From Leuctra nigra (lineage: Eukaryota > Arthropoda > Insecta > Plecoptera > Leuctridae), in the NCBI GenBank assembly GCA_934045905.1, contig OW203770.1:5580001-5644000 (forward strand): a stretch of 64,000 bases of DNA. Direction: 5' to 3'. The notes beneath the pieces are model-generated. The model worked only from the letters and a program-made list of their open reading frames with translations. It made no database searches and was not told the origin of the DNA. How positions within the stretch are numbered: the first letter of the stretch is position 1; each line of letters begins with the position of its first letter. A program made the translations under genes and the position numbers. Below, one piece after another: positions 41,755 to 54,300 of the stretch.

Positions 41755-41983
41755 GACGAACCACATCTCTGCAATGAATGCGCGCTACGAGCGTGACCTT
41801 AAGACGCTCGCGCAGCAGCAGAGGTCCATCTCCAAGATCAAGGCCAAGAACCTGCGCGAGCAGAAGGCGAGGCAAGCTGAGAAGGAGAAGCTGCTCCAGG
41901 AGAACCTCGAGCTGAAGGAGACCTTGGAGTGGATGAAGGTGGAGAATGGGCCTTGTCTCAGGACCACAGGGAGATCACACTAG
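41755..41983 (+). CDS. Orphan coiled-coil exon 2 (possible pseudogene)
   Basis: The acceptor GGGTTGTCAG restores phase with 40186. The frame reads MNARYERDLKTLAQQQRSIS, KIKAKNLREQKARQAEKEKL and LQENLELKETLEWMKVEN, strongly coiled-coil. It then ends GPCLRTTGRSH-stop. The +1 frame over the same bases reads EWALSQDHREITLDQWGTY, which looks more protein-like, so a one-base indel near 41948 is possible. Family unknown. Confidence 0.6.
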
Positions 41984-41989
41984 ACCAGT

Positions 41990-43020
41990 GGGGTACTTAC
42001 TCAACCTGCGCGCCGCATGCGGACCGCGGGACCATTTTGTGCCCCCCCCCCCCCCCCCCATCACCAGTTGATGTTTTAAATGTACCTACTTATTCACAAA
42101 ATGTGTCCCTAGTGCAATATTTTTAAAAAAAAATCATTTGAGACACATTTTGAGAGTTTTAAGAGGATTTTGAGAGTTGTCATGTAAGGATCGAGGCTTT
42201 GAAAATTATTATTTCCTTAATGTAACTAAAACTGTGCATAACTTAATTAGTAGAGCCAAGATTATTATGGATGATTGAAAATATCACGAAATTTTAAATA
42301 AACAGGTTTTAGTGTGAAATGTGCATGGTTCATGGAATTTAAACCCCAAAACTGTCATTTTTAAATCGCGAAATAAAACGAATTACACACTCATTCGCGA
42401 AATTGACCTAAATCGCAAAATTACCACAAAATCAGTGATTTTGTGATTTTTTTTTTATTTTTATAAAATTTGCATCAAATCCAGCACTTGTTGCGTCTAA
42501 GAATTGTGAGAATCCATCCTTTGATTACCTGGAAAATAAGGTTGAAAACTTACCTGCTAAATGTTCCCCCCCCCCCCCCCCCCCCCCACAAACAACCAAT
42601 GACTGGTTTGAGACAATGCTTCTGACTGTTGGTGGAAACGTGGCAACCTTGCACTTTGGCAAATTACCTACCCCTCTTTTACCCCTTCTTTGCACGCCCA
42701 TGAAGGGCCCTCCACAACACACACCCAGTCACCGTGTTTCTTATATAAGATGCAACTTTATTTTATCATTTTAATTTGATTATTTACATTATTCATTAGT
42801 GTGAGCAAAACATGTTGGTAATAAAGATGAAATTCATTTTCGTCTTAAAGTTCAATTTTGTGTGTTTTAATGGCCCCACAAATCTCAATTCATAAAATCA
42901 AAAAAAACGAAATTTGTGTTTTTAAAAACTAAATCACTGCAAAAATAAAACCATATAATCTTGGCTCTATTTATTAGTTATTACTTATTAGTAGTATGAT
43001 TATTATAAATATTATTATTT
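41990..43020. other. AT-rich DNA with poly-C tracts
   Basis: C-runs at 42043-42059 and 42567-42587 (another at 41457-41475). No ORF with support. Confidence 0.5.
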
Positions 43021-43025
43021 GTAAA

Positions 43026-43128
43026 TGTTTCCAAATACCCAAACAAGGCATAAAGCCTATGGGTCACATTTGTGTATACATGTACCTTTGTAAAATTGTA
43101 AAGGAAAATAAAACTGAAACTGAAACTA
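43026..43128 (+). repeat. 3' tail of a non-LTR element
   Basis: GGCATAAAGCCTATGGGTCAC, then AAATAAAACTGAAACTGAAACT, ends in a short (ACTGAA)n tail as in jockey-like elements. No reverse transcriptase attached. Confidence 0.5.
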
Positions 43129-43629
43129 TGACAATTCCTTAGCCCCGATTTAAGGTCTAAGTGCGGTCTGCCAAAGCATAGAGATCTAGCCCGCCGGTAA
43201 AACCGTCATAGCACCTGGACGTGACATTATAAAATTAATATTTAATTTTGTCTAGTCCGGGACTACCGTGGACCGTCTGATCATTATCTTACCGTGGTCT
43301 TAGCATGGAAAAACACAATATTATATTCAGTGGCGTGCTGACCTATGTAAATTTGGCGCAAATGCGCCAGTATTTTTGGGTGTGGGTGGGTGGGTCCTGA
43401 CCTGGGTGGTGGTGCTGAAGGTGGTTTGAAGGATCACAGTCAGACTAACATGAAATCGCTGGACAGGTTCAAGGCTAGTGCCTGGGAGGGGGTGGGTCCA
43501 TTTAGACCGAAATGCGCCGACTGTTTTGGACGTTCTGCACGCCACTGATTATATTAGGTAAAAGGGTCCTGCATCAGAAACAAATGATCAAAATCAAACG
43601 TAATACTTCAAAATACAAAATAAAGTTAA

Positions 43630-44612
43630 CTAGGAAAACGCTCAGTGTAACGCGTTGATGAGCGAGCACTGGTGTACGTGTAAATTCTCCAACAGGAATT
43701 CCGCACCAAACGCACAGAAACATATACATCGATATTGAATTGAAATATGATCCACTCACTCAACATAAAATTATATGTTTTCTATTGAAACTTATAAAAA
43801 CAGCAATCTATAGACCGATTTAAAAATTATCTAGGTGGCTCTGCTTTTCAAAAAATTTCACATGCAGTTTGGTTTTCCATCTATTGGTGTTTTACAACAA
43901 TGGATAAAAACACCAACAGATATATGGAAAACCAAACTGCATGTAAATTTTTTTGAAAAGCAGAGCCACCTAGATAATTTTTAAATCGGTCTATACACTT
44001 TGGGTTAAAGAAATCAGATCTAGTTGCAGTGGAAACATTCATTTGATACGTCATTTCTGACAGTTAATGAAACTGTCAATAAGTGCATATTTTCTTGACT
44101 GATTTTGATGAAAGTTTGTAAAATAAGTGATAATGTTGGTTTAAACGACCATGCAAAATATGAGTTTCATCAGATTTATAGAAGACTAATTTTGATAAGT
44201 CAAATGATGGTGTAGCTACAGGCCATTTTAAATTAAGCATACAAATGCTAATAAAATGTCTATTATCTTGAATTTCATTAAAGATGTGTCAAAATACACT
44301 TATAATGCTGGTGCCAATGACAATGCAAAATTTGGTGATAATCGGTCAACAGATTCCAGTTTTATTGGCACACGGATTTGACGTTTCTCTCATGTTGCCA
44401 AATCAAGTTTCCGATGAAATTAATGGATCGATTTTGCTGGAAATCAATAGCCTTCTGCTACGGATAGTAATGCATCTTTTGTAAAAAAATTGGCAAGATC
44501 CGTTACTTCCTTTAAAATTTAATGCAAAAAACACAAATAAACAAAAAAAATAAATAAAAAAAAGAGATTTGTGCCATAAGTTTTAGGTAGAGACGCTCGC
44601 TACGCTCGCTTA
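43630..44612 (-). mobile_element. H6: Helitron-like element, reverse orientation
   Basis: On the minus strand it starts AAGCGAGCGTAGCGAGCGTC and ends GTGCTCGCTCATCAACGCG, stem, TTTTCCTAG (CTAG 43630-43633). It contains a palindromic MITE at 43812-43996. Confidence 0.68.
43812..43996. repeat. Complete palindromic MITE
   Basis: TAGACCGATTTAAAAATTAT at the left and ATAATTTTTAAATCGGTCTA at the right; arms about 80 bp. Likely TA target duplication. Truncated relative at 25677-25842. Confidence 0.92.
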
Positions 44613-44917
44613 TAATTCAGTACCTACTTTAAATTTTTGATTATTTTCATCTTCTCTATCCAATCCTAAATAATTGAACAATGTCAATCATATTCACTTG
44701 AGTTACGTAATGAACATTATTCTGCTTACTTTTATTATCACTTATCAATATCAGCAATTGAGCATTGATCCTCATAAGTAAAAAGACATTGACTGCTAAC
44801 TTCATTAAATGAAGGTGTGAGAACTTAAAATAGACTTGATGCTTGCTTATTCATTTTAGTGCGTCATTAACCATTTATTGGAGGTCAATGCTCAGAATAT
44901 AAAACTTTTATCACGAG

Positions 44918-45755
44918 TATACCGGGTGGCACATAAGAAACGCACAATGGGCGAGACATCGCTGTGGTGAAAATACTGTATACATCGGGCTGAAAATTTC
45001 ACATAATATAAACAACATACTAAGATTTAATGTGTGAAAGTTTCAAAAACATTACATATGTGGGAAAAAAGTTACAGCTGCTCGAATTTGGTTGTCGAAA
45101 AATCGATTATACCAAGCTCAAATAGCCCACGTTAAGAAAACGTCCAATGGCAGGAACGCTGTTTCTTCAAAACTGCTTATACGAAATCAATCTGAAAATT
45201 TTACATTTGAATACATATATTGCTACCAATTAGGTACAAATTTCAAGACATTGGGATCAAACGAACGAAAGTTATGGTGTCCTCAAGATGAGCCTAAAAG
45301 CAGAATATAATTTCTAATTTTTATTTCGCACGATAATTTCAAAAAGTGTAATTATCTCACGCTAATTCTGCTTTTAATCTCAACTTCAAGGTACCATAAC
45401 TTTCGTTCAATTAATTCAAATTTATTTAAATTTTTACACCAATGATGGCAATATATTTTGCATAAAATTTGAAATTTTCAGCTTGTTATCATACTTAGTT
45501 TTGAATTAACAGCGTCCCAACCAATGCACGTTTTCTAGACGCGCCCTATTTGAGCTCCGTATATTCGATTTTTCGACAACCAAGTTCTAACTGCTGTAAC
45601 TTTTTTTCACACAGAAGTAATGTTTTTGAAACTTTCACACATTAAACCTTAGTATGTTGTTTATATTATGTGAAAGTTTCAGCCCGATGAATGGTAGTAG
45701 TTTTATCACAGCGATGTCTCACCCATTGTGCGTTTTTTTTTGCGCCACCCGGTAT
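44918..45755. mobile_element. Foldback element with TACCGGGTGGC termini
   Basis: TATACCGGGTGGCACA at the left and TGCGCCACCCGGTATA at the right. The arms continue inward for >230 bp (TTTCACATAATATAAACAAC pairs with GTTGTTTATATTATGTGAAA), and the inner text TCGTTCAATTAATTC/GATCAAACGAACG also pairs. It is palindromic over nearly its whole length. No ORF with support. Confidence 0.88.
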
Positions 45756-45759
45756 AATA

Positions 45760-47085
45760 TGCGGGCACCATAACTCCATGATGTACTATCTGAAAGATTA
45801 TGATGACCCTTATGATACACCCTTTGTAGCAAAATATTCCTAAAATGTCTCTTACACCGTTTGTAGCAAAATATTTCTAAAATGTGTCCGTACAAACAGT
45901 ATAATCAATCATTTTTGCTTCACAATAATATTATGTAGGAAAACTGGTAGATCTGCAGGTATTTAATAAGAAATTCACATATTAATAATACTAGCTGGAT
46001 TTATAATTATCAAGATGTACAGATAGGTCCAAGTGGTACACAAAATACTACATGTTTGAGCGATCTCTTCATATTTAATATTATTCACTAGTTATTAATA
46101 ATGTAATATGGTTTTTGTGTTAGCTTGAAAATTAGAAATGCATAAACACATATCTCTCCGTTCTTTACAAATGACAATTATAATATTTCTTAACTTAACA
46201 CAATTTAAAAACATAAATAAAGATATCCACATTATTCACTAATATACAATTCAATTTTCGAATACATTCGGAAATTACGATTATCGTATTCCGATAACTT
46301 AGAACTAATTACATTTAACGTAAATCGATTTAGAAATAACGCCAATCATGCTAGCCAAATTCTTTTGTAATCTTAAATTCTGTCCTTAATTTTTTAATAA
46401 TTTCCGTTTATACTAGTTTCGTTATTCCGCGGTTGGCTAACATGATAGAGCGGTGTTAGCCTATCGGGTTGGTGGGAAGAAGCACTGCGGACGGCGCCGA
46501 GCTAAGCGAGCTATCGGAGCTTATTTCACATGCATACACTCTCTGACTTGCACAGTTTTAGCCTTGCGGCATTTTACTTATGATTAAGCGAAAGTTTTCA
46601 TTAACTTCGGTGTGAAATTGACGCCGGTGCCTTTCAAATCAAGAAGCCTATATTTTTATAAAGTAAACTCTACGCATTACAGAAAGCTAATATTTCTGTA
46701 ATATGTATTTTTTGAATCCACATAACTGGAAGACTAGTATTTTTGTTTGTAAAAGATGGTTATGGCTTGAACTTCGTTAGGCACCCCAATTCTATCATTG
46801 TTTGAAACTTGAACGAGTATCTTTAGTGGTAAACTTCGTCACTTTAGTTTATACTATCAAAAAACATTTGTGTTTTGGGCATTTGGTGGAAAGTTGGTTA
46901 TTATTCTACACATTTATTAACCAGGACTGCCAATAGAAGGTCACGTAATTGACTGACTTCACAATTGAAGAAAAATCTTGCTTTTCTTTTAACATTCCTT
47001 TTACCAAATTAAGAGAATAGATTTTTTGATACATTCTTGACATTCTTGAATCTTGTCAACTCTGAAACATTCTATTGGTAGCAGC
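45760..47085. other. AT-rich intergenic DNA
   Basis: A short GC-rich patch at 46428-46505 (GACGGCGCCGAGCTAAGCG) stands out but shows no gene structure. Confidence 0.4.
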
Positions 47086-47096
47086 CCAGAGGGCCA

Positions 47097-47247
47097 ATTC
47101 TTGAGATTCACGTTTTGAAACCATGTACGTTTTCATTGTACGTAAAAAAGTTGAAGGCCAATGAATAGTTGTCAACTGTTTCAAGTTTTATACTATGCAA
47201 ACGTAAATGGTTTCAAAATGTGAAAACTCAAGAATTGGCCTCCTGAT
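47097..47247. repeat. MITE with AGGGCCAATTCTTGAG termini
   Basis: GGGCCAATTCTTGAG, ACGTTTTGAAACCAT is mirrored by ATGGTTTCAAAATGTG, CTCAAGAATTGGCC. Similar in design to the interrupted MITE at 51911-52254. Confidence 0.8.
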
Positions 47248-47884
47248 AGAGAATTACATAATCTCCAAAAACAAAATCTACTTTTCAAGAATCTTCAACT
47301 CGAATACATCACTTCGAACACCGACTTTAGCCTCTCCTGATCGGCAGCTTTGCCTCACTTAAATCTAACGAAGATAATAATTACTGTCGTTGCTTTTACT
47401 ATCAGGTACAACGTGAAACTAAATCTTGACACCGAAACCAAGCCCCCTTCCCCCGCTTTCACAGAGCTATCGACCAATCAAAGTTACCCTTCGAGCAACA
47501 TATCAAACCACAATCCACGACAGTGTAAAATCTAACAATCGCAATTAATGCCCCAAGTTTTCGGCTTGAAAATGAGTAGCCAAATATCCTGTTGCCTTAC
47601 TGTGATTGATAGAATTTACTTTAGGGGAGTAACACCTAAAATATATTCATAATCAAAAAGTAGGTAAGAGAAGAATGATTATTACTAATTTCGCCAAAAT
47701 TAAGTACGTTTCTGAAAGTTTTCATAGTTAGGATTTTCATTTTCATTCTTATTTTGACAGATTACTGATTGATAAATCTATTTTGCAGTTACCTACAAAA
47801 CCTTCATGACTACAGGTTAATTTGTAAAATAATAAGTGGGCAGATGCTCGGCAATTGTCAGGTAAAATGCTTTAAATGCCCACG

Positions 47885-48070
47885 AAATCAATGGGGGGTT
47901 TGGGGGAGGGCCCCCCAATACAATGCGGGTCCGGGGCACATAGCCCCGGGAAAATTTTGAAATTCAGTAAGAAATTTGGTGCCTTTCCACGCGAATTGTA
48001 CACAATTGCCAAGTTTTACTTCCATGAAAAAAGAGTGAGCGGACGCGTCCGCCCTCGTCCGCCCCCAAAT
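47885..48070. repeat. GGGTCCGGGGC repeat, further copy
   Basis: GCGGGTCCGGGGCACATAGC and an AGAAATTTGGTGC block, as near 15780-15870. Confidence 0.5.
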
Positions 48071-48198
48071 TAACCACTGACTCTACAACATCAAAAGAAG
48101 AAACATAACGAAAATTAGAACTACAAATGTATTTAGACACACCCTTGGAAGAAACTATGTACTATATATTTTCAACTCAATTTTTTATGTTTATCTTA

Positions 48199-48360
48199 AG
48201 CCTCATTTACACGGTGCAATTTCTTGAACAACTTCTGTGTCACAAAAGTTCTGCACATGTGCAGATTCCCTTTATCATCTCAAAAGTGATACTGCGCACG
48301 AGCAGAACCTCTGTGGCACAGAAGTTGTTCAAGAAATTGCACCGTGTAAATGGGGCTTTA
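48199..48360. repeat. MITE with AAGCCYCATTTACAC termini
   Basis: Same family as 19624-19815; the centre differs (GCACATGTGCAG). Confidence 0.85.
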
Positions 48361-48364
48361 GTAT

Positions 48365-51230
48365 CATCCAAGTATTTATAGCAAGCTCTATCCCAGAAAA
48401 TAATAGGTCATGTGACGAAATATGTACTTCAATTTCAGTTAAATATTCTCATCAATACAGAAAAATCAGCCAAACCATAAAATGTTAAAAGTTAAAACAA
48501 TTCTTTCCTATCCATGATTTATAAAATCAGTTCAAGCTTCAAACTCCAAGTAAAAGGCACGGTCGTAGCTCGAAAATCAGACTTGAAAGTATTAGAATCT
48601 TGATCTTAAAATAAGTCAGGGGAATGTTCTAAATTCCTTGACTCTGTGAGACAGCACGGCATCACAAATTTACCACTTGTTTCAATGTTAAATAAATAGC
48701 ACTCCAGTGTGCAGTGAGTCCGTATCAATTGAAACGAAACGACAAGGGAATTTAGAATTACCCTACTGGGGTCACAAAGCGACCAAAGCATTTGTATTTT
48801 AACTCGTAAGCGAACCCTCAGTGTTTATAAAACTTTCAATTCAAGAATTAATAAAGCAAAAGACGTGCATTTGACTCAGACAGTTGACAGATCACTGCTA
48901 CTCTTCGAGAAAACCCAGTTCCATTCTATCTTCGAGGGGCTGTGGTTACACTATTGTTGCTATTTACACTAAATATGCTTTGCTGTTTTGTAGTTAGAAA
49001 TCATTAATTATTGTGAAATGAAATACTGATGTATAGATGGCGGTGAGAGTGAGATTCAAATATATCTGCACGGAAACTAATCAAAACTGATTAATTATTA
49101 TAAAAAACCAAAGCGTAAACTCTTTCTTTGCGATCGGGCAATATATTTAATCGTAACTGTAATACAGCATTAATATTAAATTAATATATATCTTAATTAT
49201 GGCACTTTCGAACTAGCGATCACACCAAATGTATAAAACTTTCCACTCTACCATTATTCCCATTCGACGCTCTTCATTACTATCTAATTTTGTACGAACA
49301 GAACCGTTTTGTACTCGAAGAAGTGTGGGACTCTCTGATCGCTCGCGATTCAAGGAGACCGTTAACCGCACTTCCCTCACTCCAAGCTCCACTCATCTTT
49401 GGTGTACGAACGGTAACCCAATTCCGTTGCAATCCCCAAAAACGCTCAGTTCGACTACAAATATTATTAAATTAGAAATAATTAAGACTTGAGCCTGATT
49501 TATAATAGAAATGCATTTAAATAAACAAAATTGTAGAATATCGTGTCTACGTTAATAAGTTCACAGCAATTTAAGCATTTTTTTAATAACACCGTCATCA
49601 TCATCGAATAACTGTGCTCATATAAAAGGTGATCAAACAGAAGGCACTTTTTGATATTATTCAGCCGTAAATCCTTTAAATGACCAGCAAACTACTCCAT
49701 TCACAAATTCACATTACCTTAACTTATACCATCAACCATGACATCTGCAAAAGAATTTTAAATTTTAATAATTTTCAACATCTTCAACAAATTTTTATTT
49801 CAAATTATATTTATATAACCATTCATTCATGGATTCTAACGATTCATGGATTCATTCATTCATGGATTCTAATATAATGACTTGACTGTTAATTTTCCTT
49901 ATTTGTTTGTTGCACGAATTTCTATTTCCCCAAAACGGATCAAAATAGCATAGATTAAATTCTTGTAAACAATTAAGCATTTTCAAGACTTCACACACAT
50001 TTTTCATCCATTCTTCATCAGTTTCTTTCTTCCTATAGCTTTACATTAAATCATACACAGTTAAACTGCTGTCAACAAAGTTATCAAACAATGGTCAGTT
50101 GACCATTTTGGAAGTTGGTAAATTTCCTAAAGAAGAAATCGGAAACTAACCAAATTCTTGCATCTTTAAAATTATAAATCAGGCATCAGAATGGCATCAT
50201 CATTACGTATTAAGGCCCCGAATCGTTCTACGAGGGTACGTCTCGTTACAAGTTCTATATACACATAATAAACGCATTGTTGACGAGGTAAGCTGCTGGT
50301 ATATATTTACACTGGTACCGGGCTGTCGTATGGCGGATTCCTCATTCGCGAGATTTACGACCGAGTTAATGCACGACTAATACTGGTTTTGACAGACTAC
50401 AGTCAGCGAGTTAGGTATTGTGAACTATAGGAACACAACTAATATTACTCTTTGTATACCGAGAGATGAGATTAGGATCCACACAAAAGGCTCCGTTTCT
50501 TGGTAAATATTCACGCCTGGACAACTTCATGTTGTAAAAAGCCCACATATAAGACAGTTCAAACACGATTTGGTTAGCTATTGTCTAAAAGAGGAATCAT
50601 GTCAACTTGAAAAAGATGTAAAATAAGATGAATATCCAAGATATGGAGCTCTTTCATGTAGATTATTTTCCCCTTCCCGTCGTGTACAGCAAGTAATGAT
50701 AAACACAACGAAGATCACAATTTACTTAGTATTGTCATCTGCATAATTATCTATTATTCTGAAATCAGTTATTCAACATTCTAATCAAATTTAAAATTAA
50801 TGACAAAGATACAGGTATTTACTTTCTGGATATGCAAGAAAAATCATTCAGCACTTATCCATAAGCATCGAAAAATGAGGTAGGTCTCACTACCTACCTA
50901 TTCAGTTATAATTCAAACTGCATTTAAATTGATAGAATTAAGTTCCCAAATGTAAAAAAAAAACATTGCAATAAAATGCACTTAAAAAAAATACAGCTAG
51001 GTACAGAAGAAAATTGTCAAACAGATAATTTTTGCCAAATATTTATGATAATAAAATGTGAAAACTGATGTCCGCTAACCAATTGACTGCAACCCGCCAA
51101 ACTCTTCAACTTCTACAAAAACTAAATCCGCCCGTCAATTAAATATTTATACAAATGACTGATGCCATTATTAATCGTAAACTAAATTAGAATAAATAAG
51201 TGTGTTTCGCTTTGTGTTGGCGCGACGCGA
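48365..51230. other. AT-rich DNA downstream of sog, possibly including its 3' UTR
   Basis: A short imperfect repeat (GGATTCATTCATTCATGGAT) occurs at 49820-49872. No coding feature is supported. A long sog 3' UTR could occupy the right part but no convincing poly(A) signal was fixed. Confidence 0.35.
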
Positions 51231-51235
51231 TGTGC

Positions 51236-51370
51236 TTAACTGAACGTCGACGCCTTGTGGTGTCGCAGCTTGCGTCGGCATTGCGCGCAGCATTCCTTGG
51301 CCAAGTGGTTCTTTGCGCAGGCGGCGCGTGAACAGCGCAGGATCTTGCGCTCGCAGCTCACTTTGCCGTC
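51236..51370 (-). CDS. sog: sog last exon: second half of CR4 and stop
   Basis: Acceptor TTTTACGCAG; reads DGKVSCERKILRCSRAACAK, then ECCAQCRR and the stop at 51236-51238. It completes the ten-cysteine VWC module begun in the exon at 56170-56361. Confidence 0.92.
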   Translation of the reverse strand, partial: DGKVSCERKILRCSRAACAKNHLAKECCAQCRRKLRHHKASTFS

Positions 51371-54300
51371 CTGCGTAAAATACAGTTATAGCATTACAAA
51401 TCTGTAATTCAGAAAGTAAATGGATGGTTCATTGGAAAAAACCAAGTCCATTTTGTAATTCTGAGATAGGTAGTTGATGTTAAACTTTTTCATACATATT
51501 TACAATATACATAAAAAACAACATGCTGTCAAGCTACTCTCTGTTTTTCAATCATGAGCAACTAGCAGAGAGGCAAGTAAGGTAATGTGACAGCTGTCAG
51601 CCAATTGGAGAGATGCTCTTTAGTTAGCTCTCTGCGTTTAGTACTTGTCTGTGTGTCCAATATTATAGAAAATACTATTTGAAATACTACTTCACCATTG
51701 GAAATGTGAAGGACAGGTATTTATTAACTTAAATTTATTTACTAATTATTTATTAAAATTTCAAATCAGTTCCAGTAAAAAGAGAGTCAGTACATGTCTA
51801 ATTGATTTAGGAAGGGGGAAGTTGCTCCCAACTCAAAATGGCCAAAATGTGAACTGGGGATTTTTTACGTTGGGCCCATTAAATTCAGTTTGAGCATACA
51901 TCTCAACTAGACCCCAAGTCTTGAAATCGGCGTTTTGAAAACGTTCGCGTTTTCTTTGTTTAAAACCAAAAATCGTCGACAACTAAAGCCCCATTTACAC
52001 GGTGCAATTTCTTGAACAACTTCTGTGTCACATTCCCTTTTTCATACAATTTTGTATTTACACGACGCAACTTTCTGTCACAGAACTTAAAACATGTTCT
52101 AATTTCCATTCAAGAAGTGTGACACAGAAGTGTGGTACAGAAGTTGTACAAGAAGTTGCTCCATGTAAATGGGACTTAAGCCTTAGCCTTCAATTTTTTA
52201 TGTTTTATACAATGAAAATGCAAACGGTTTCAAAACGCCGATGTCAAGACTTGGACTCCTGGGCCCGGATTCACAAAGCTTTTCCCCCGGTTTAATAAAT
52301 GGTTTACCCCACTTTGGTGTATCTAATAACTAATAAGAAGTGAAAAAAGGGGTATAATTTTAACAAAACCAGGGGGAAAAGCTTTGTGAATCCGGGCCCT
52401 GGTGTTGACAAGCCACAGATGCTATTTCATTGAATATAGCTAATATTTATCTAGTGGAGCGGTCGCTCCACGCCAGCCAAGTCGTACGGCGCGCGCACAC
52501 TCTCATTTAAAAAGGCTGGAGCAACCCACTTTTACTGTAAGCATCAAAGTGGCATTTTCGGCCTACTGGATCTTAAAATTGGGAAATCTCACATTGTTGC
52601 GAAATATCTTATTTCGAGCTATGGCCCACCCCACCACATTTACCAAATTTGGGAACAATACGTTATGCCTTTTGCGACCTGGAGGACCCTGAAAACCGTG
52701 AAATTGTACGGCTTTCTTCAGATGATTATAATAATGATTCATCTTCCAATAAATTCCGCGGTCTCCGCCACAGCCTAAACGGCTGGGCCGATTGACCTAA
52801 AACTTTCACCACATATACAGCTCGTCTGCCTGATGATACCTTGCCCTTATGAATTTTTTGTGCCGCCATTTTGAAACCGGAAGTGACGTCATATCTCAAA
52901 AACGGCTAAACCGATCGGAACGAAATTTGCGCCAATCGATTCAGACGGTCCTTTATATGAAATAACAACAGTGAAATTAAAGTTTTCTAATTACTGAAAC
53001 CGGAAATGACGTGTCATAGTTTAGCGAAATCTGCCTAAATTCACTTCCCCTTTATATAAAAACCAACTACATATTCAGAAGGCTTATAATGAAATATTAG
53101 TATTTATATCTAGTGGAGCGGTCGCTCCACGCCAGCCAAGTCGTACGGCGCGCGCACACACTCATTTAAAAAGGCTGGAGCCAACCCACTTTTACTGTAA
53201 GCATCAAAGTGGCATTTTCGGCCTACTGGATCTTAAAATTGGAAAATCTCACATTGTTGCGATATATCTTAATTTCGAGCTATGGCCCACCCTACAACAT
53301 ATACCAAATTTGGGAACAATAGGTTACACCCTTTGCGCGCTAGAGGGCCGTGAAAACAGTGTTTTAGGGCGGTTTTCATAATAATAATAATAATAATAAT
53401 CTCAGTAGTAGTAGTAGTAGTAGTAGTAGTCTCCTGGAATTCAAATCCGGTAAACAGGCCACAGCCTAAACAGCTGAACCGATTGATCCCACATTTTTAC
53501 CACGTGTGCACTTTTGGCGTCTGATTTAACCTTCACCCCATGAATTTTTTGTGCCGCCATTTTGAAACCGGAAGTGACGTCATATCTCGTCAACGGCTAA
53601 ACCGATTGGAACGAAAATTGCGCCAAACGATCCAGACGGTCATCTATATGCATGATAAGTAGCAAAAGACTAAACATTATGTTAAAGAAACCGGAAATGA
53701 CGTAATGAAATTTGAAATACATCGATTGGCTTTTTGGCAACAAAGGTTGATCCGATTATTTTGATATTTATGTAACGAATGTTCTTTTGACGTGTCATGT
53801 GACTTGTTATAAAACCAACCGGAAGCCGCCATTTTGAAACCGGAAGTGACATCATATCTCAATAACGGCTATATAGATTTCAACGAAACCAGCGCAAAAC
53901 AATTTAAACGGTCAACTTTATGTATTATCATCAATAATATTTGCAGTTTCCCATACCTAAACCGGAAAACGTCACACATTTTAATAATCTCACAAATTTT
54001 TATTTTGATGCAATAAATATACTATAGGCAGCGTGTTTAGACAACAGATGGCACTGTAAAAAGTACAGACAGAGCCACCTAATCTGTGGGAAGGAAGCTT
54101 ACCTTTTGGCAAGGCGTCCAAGTCGCTGCAGTTATATGTTATGTTGCTGCACATATTACGCATTATCAATTCTTAAAATTTACACATGTTTATCTAATGT
54201 TTATTCGCCTACAAAAAATTAATAATAAAGTGTTCACAATTTCACTGAATCTGATCACAATATTAATTTGCGCGACTAAGTTCTGATTCCGAAATATTTT

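Noticed and set aside
43327..43545. 72-codon minus-strand ORF
   Set aside because: Low-complexity translation of G/T-rich repeat DNA; no family features.
45092..45310. ORF inside the foldback element as a transposase
   Set aside because: Only 72 codons, no catalytic motif, in palindromic sequence.
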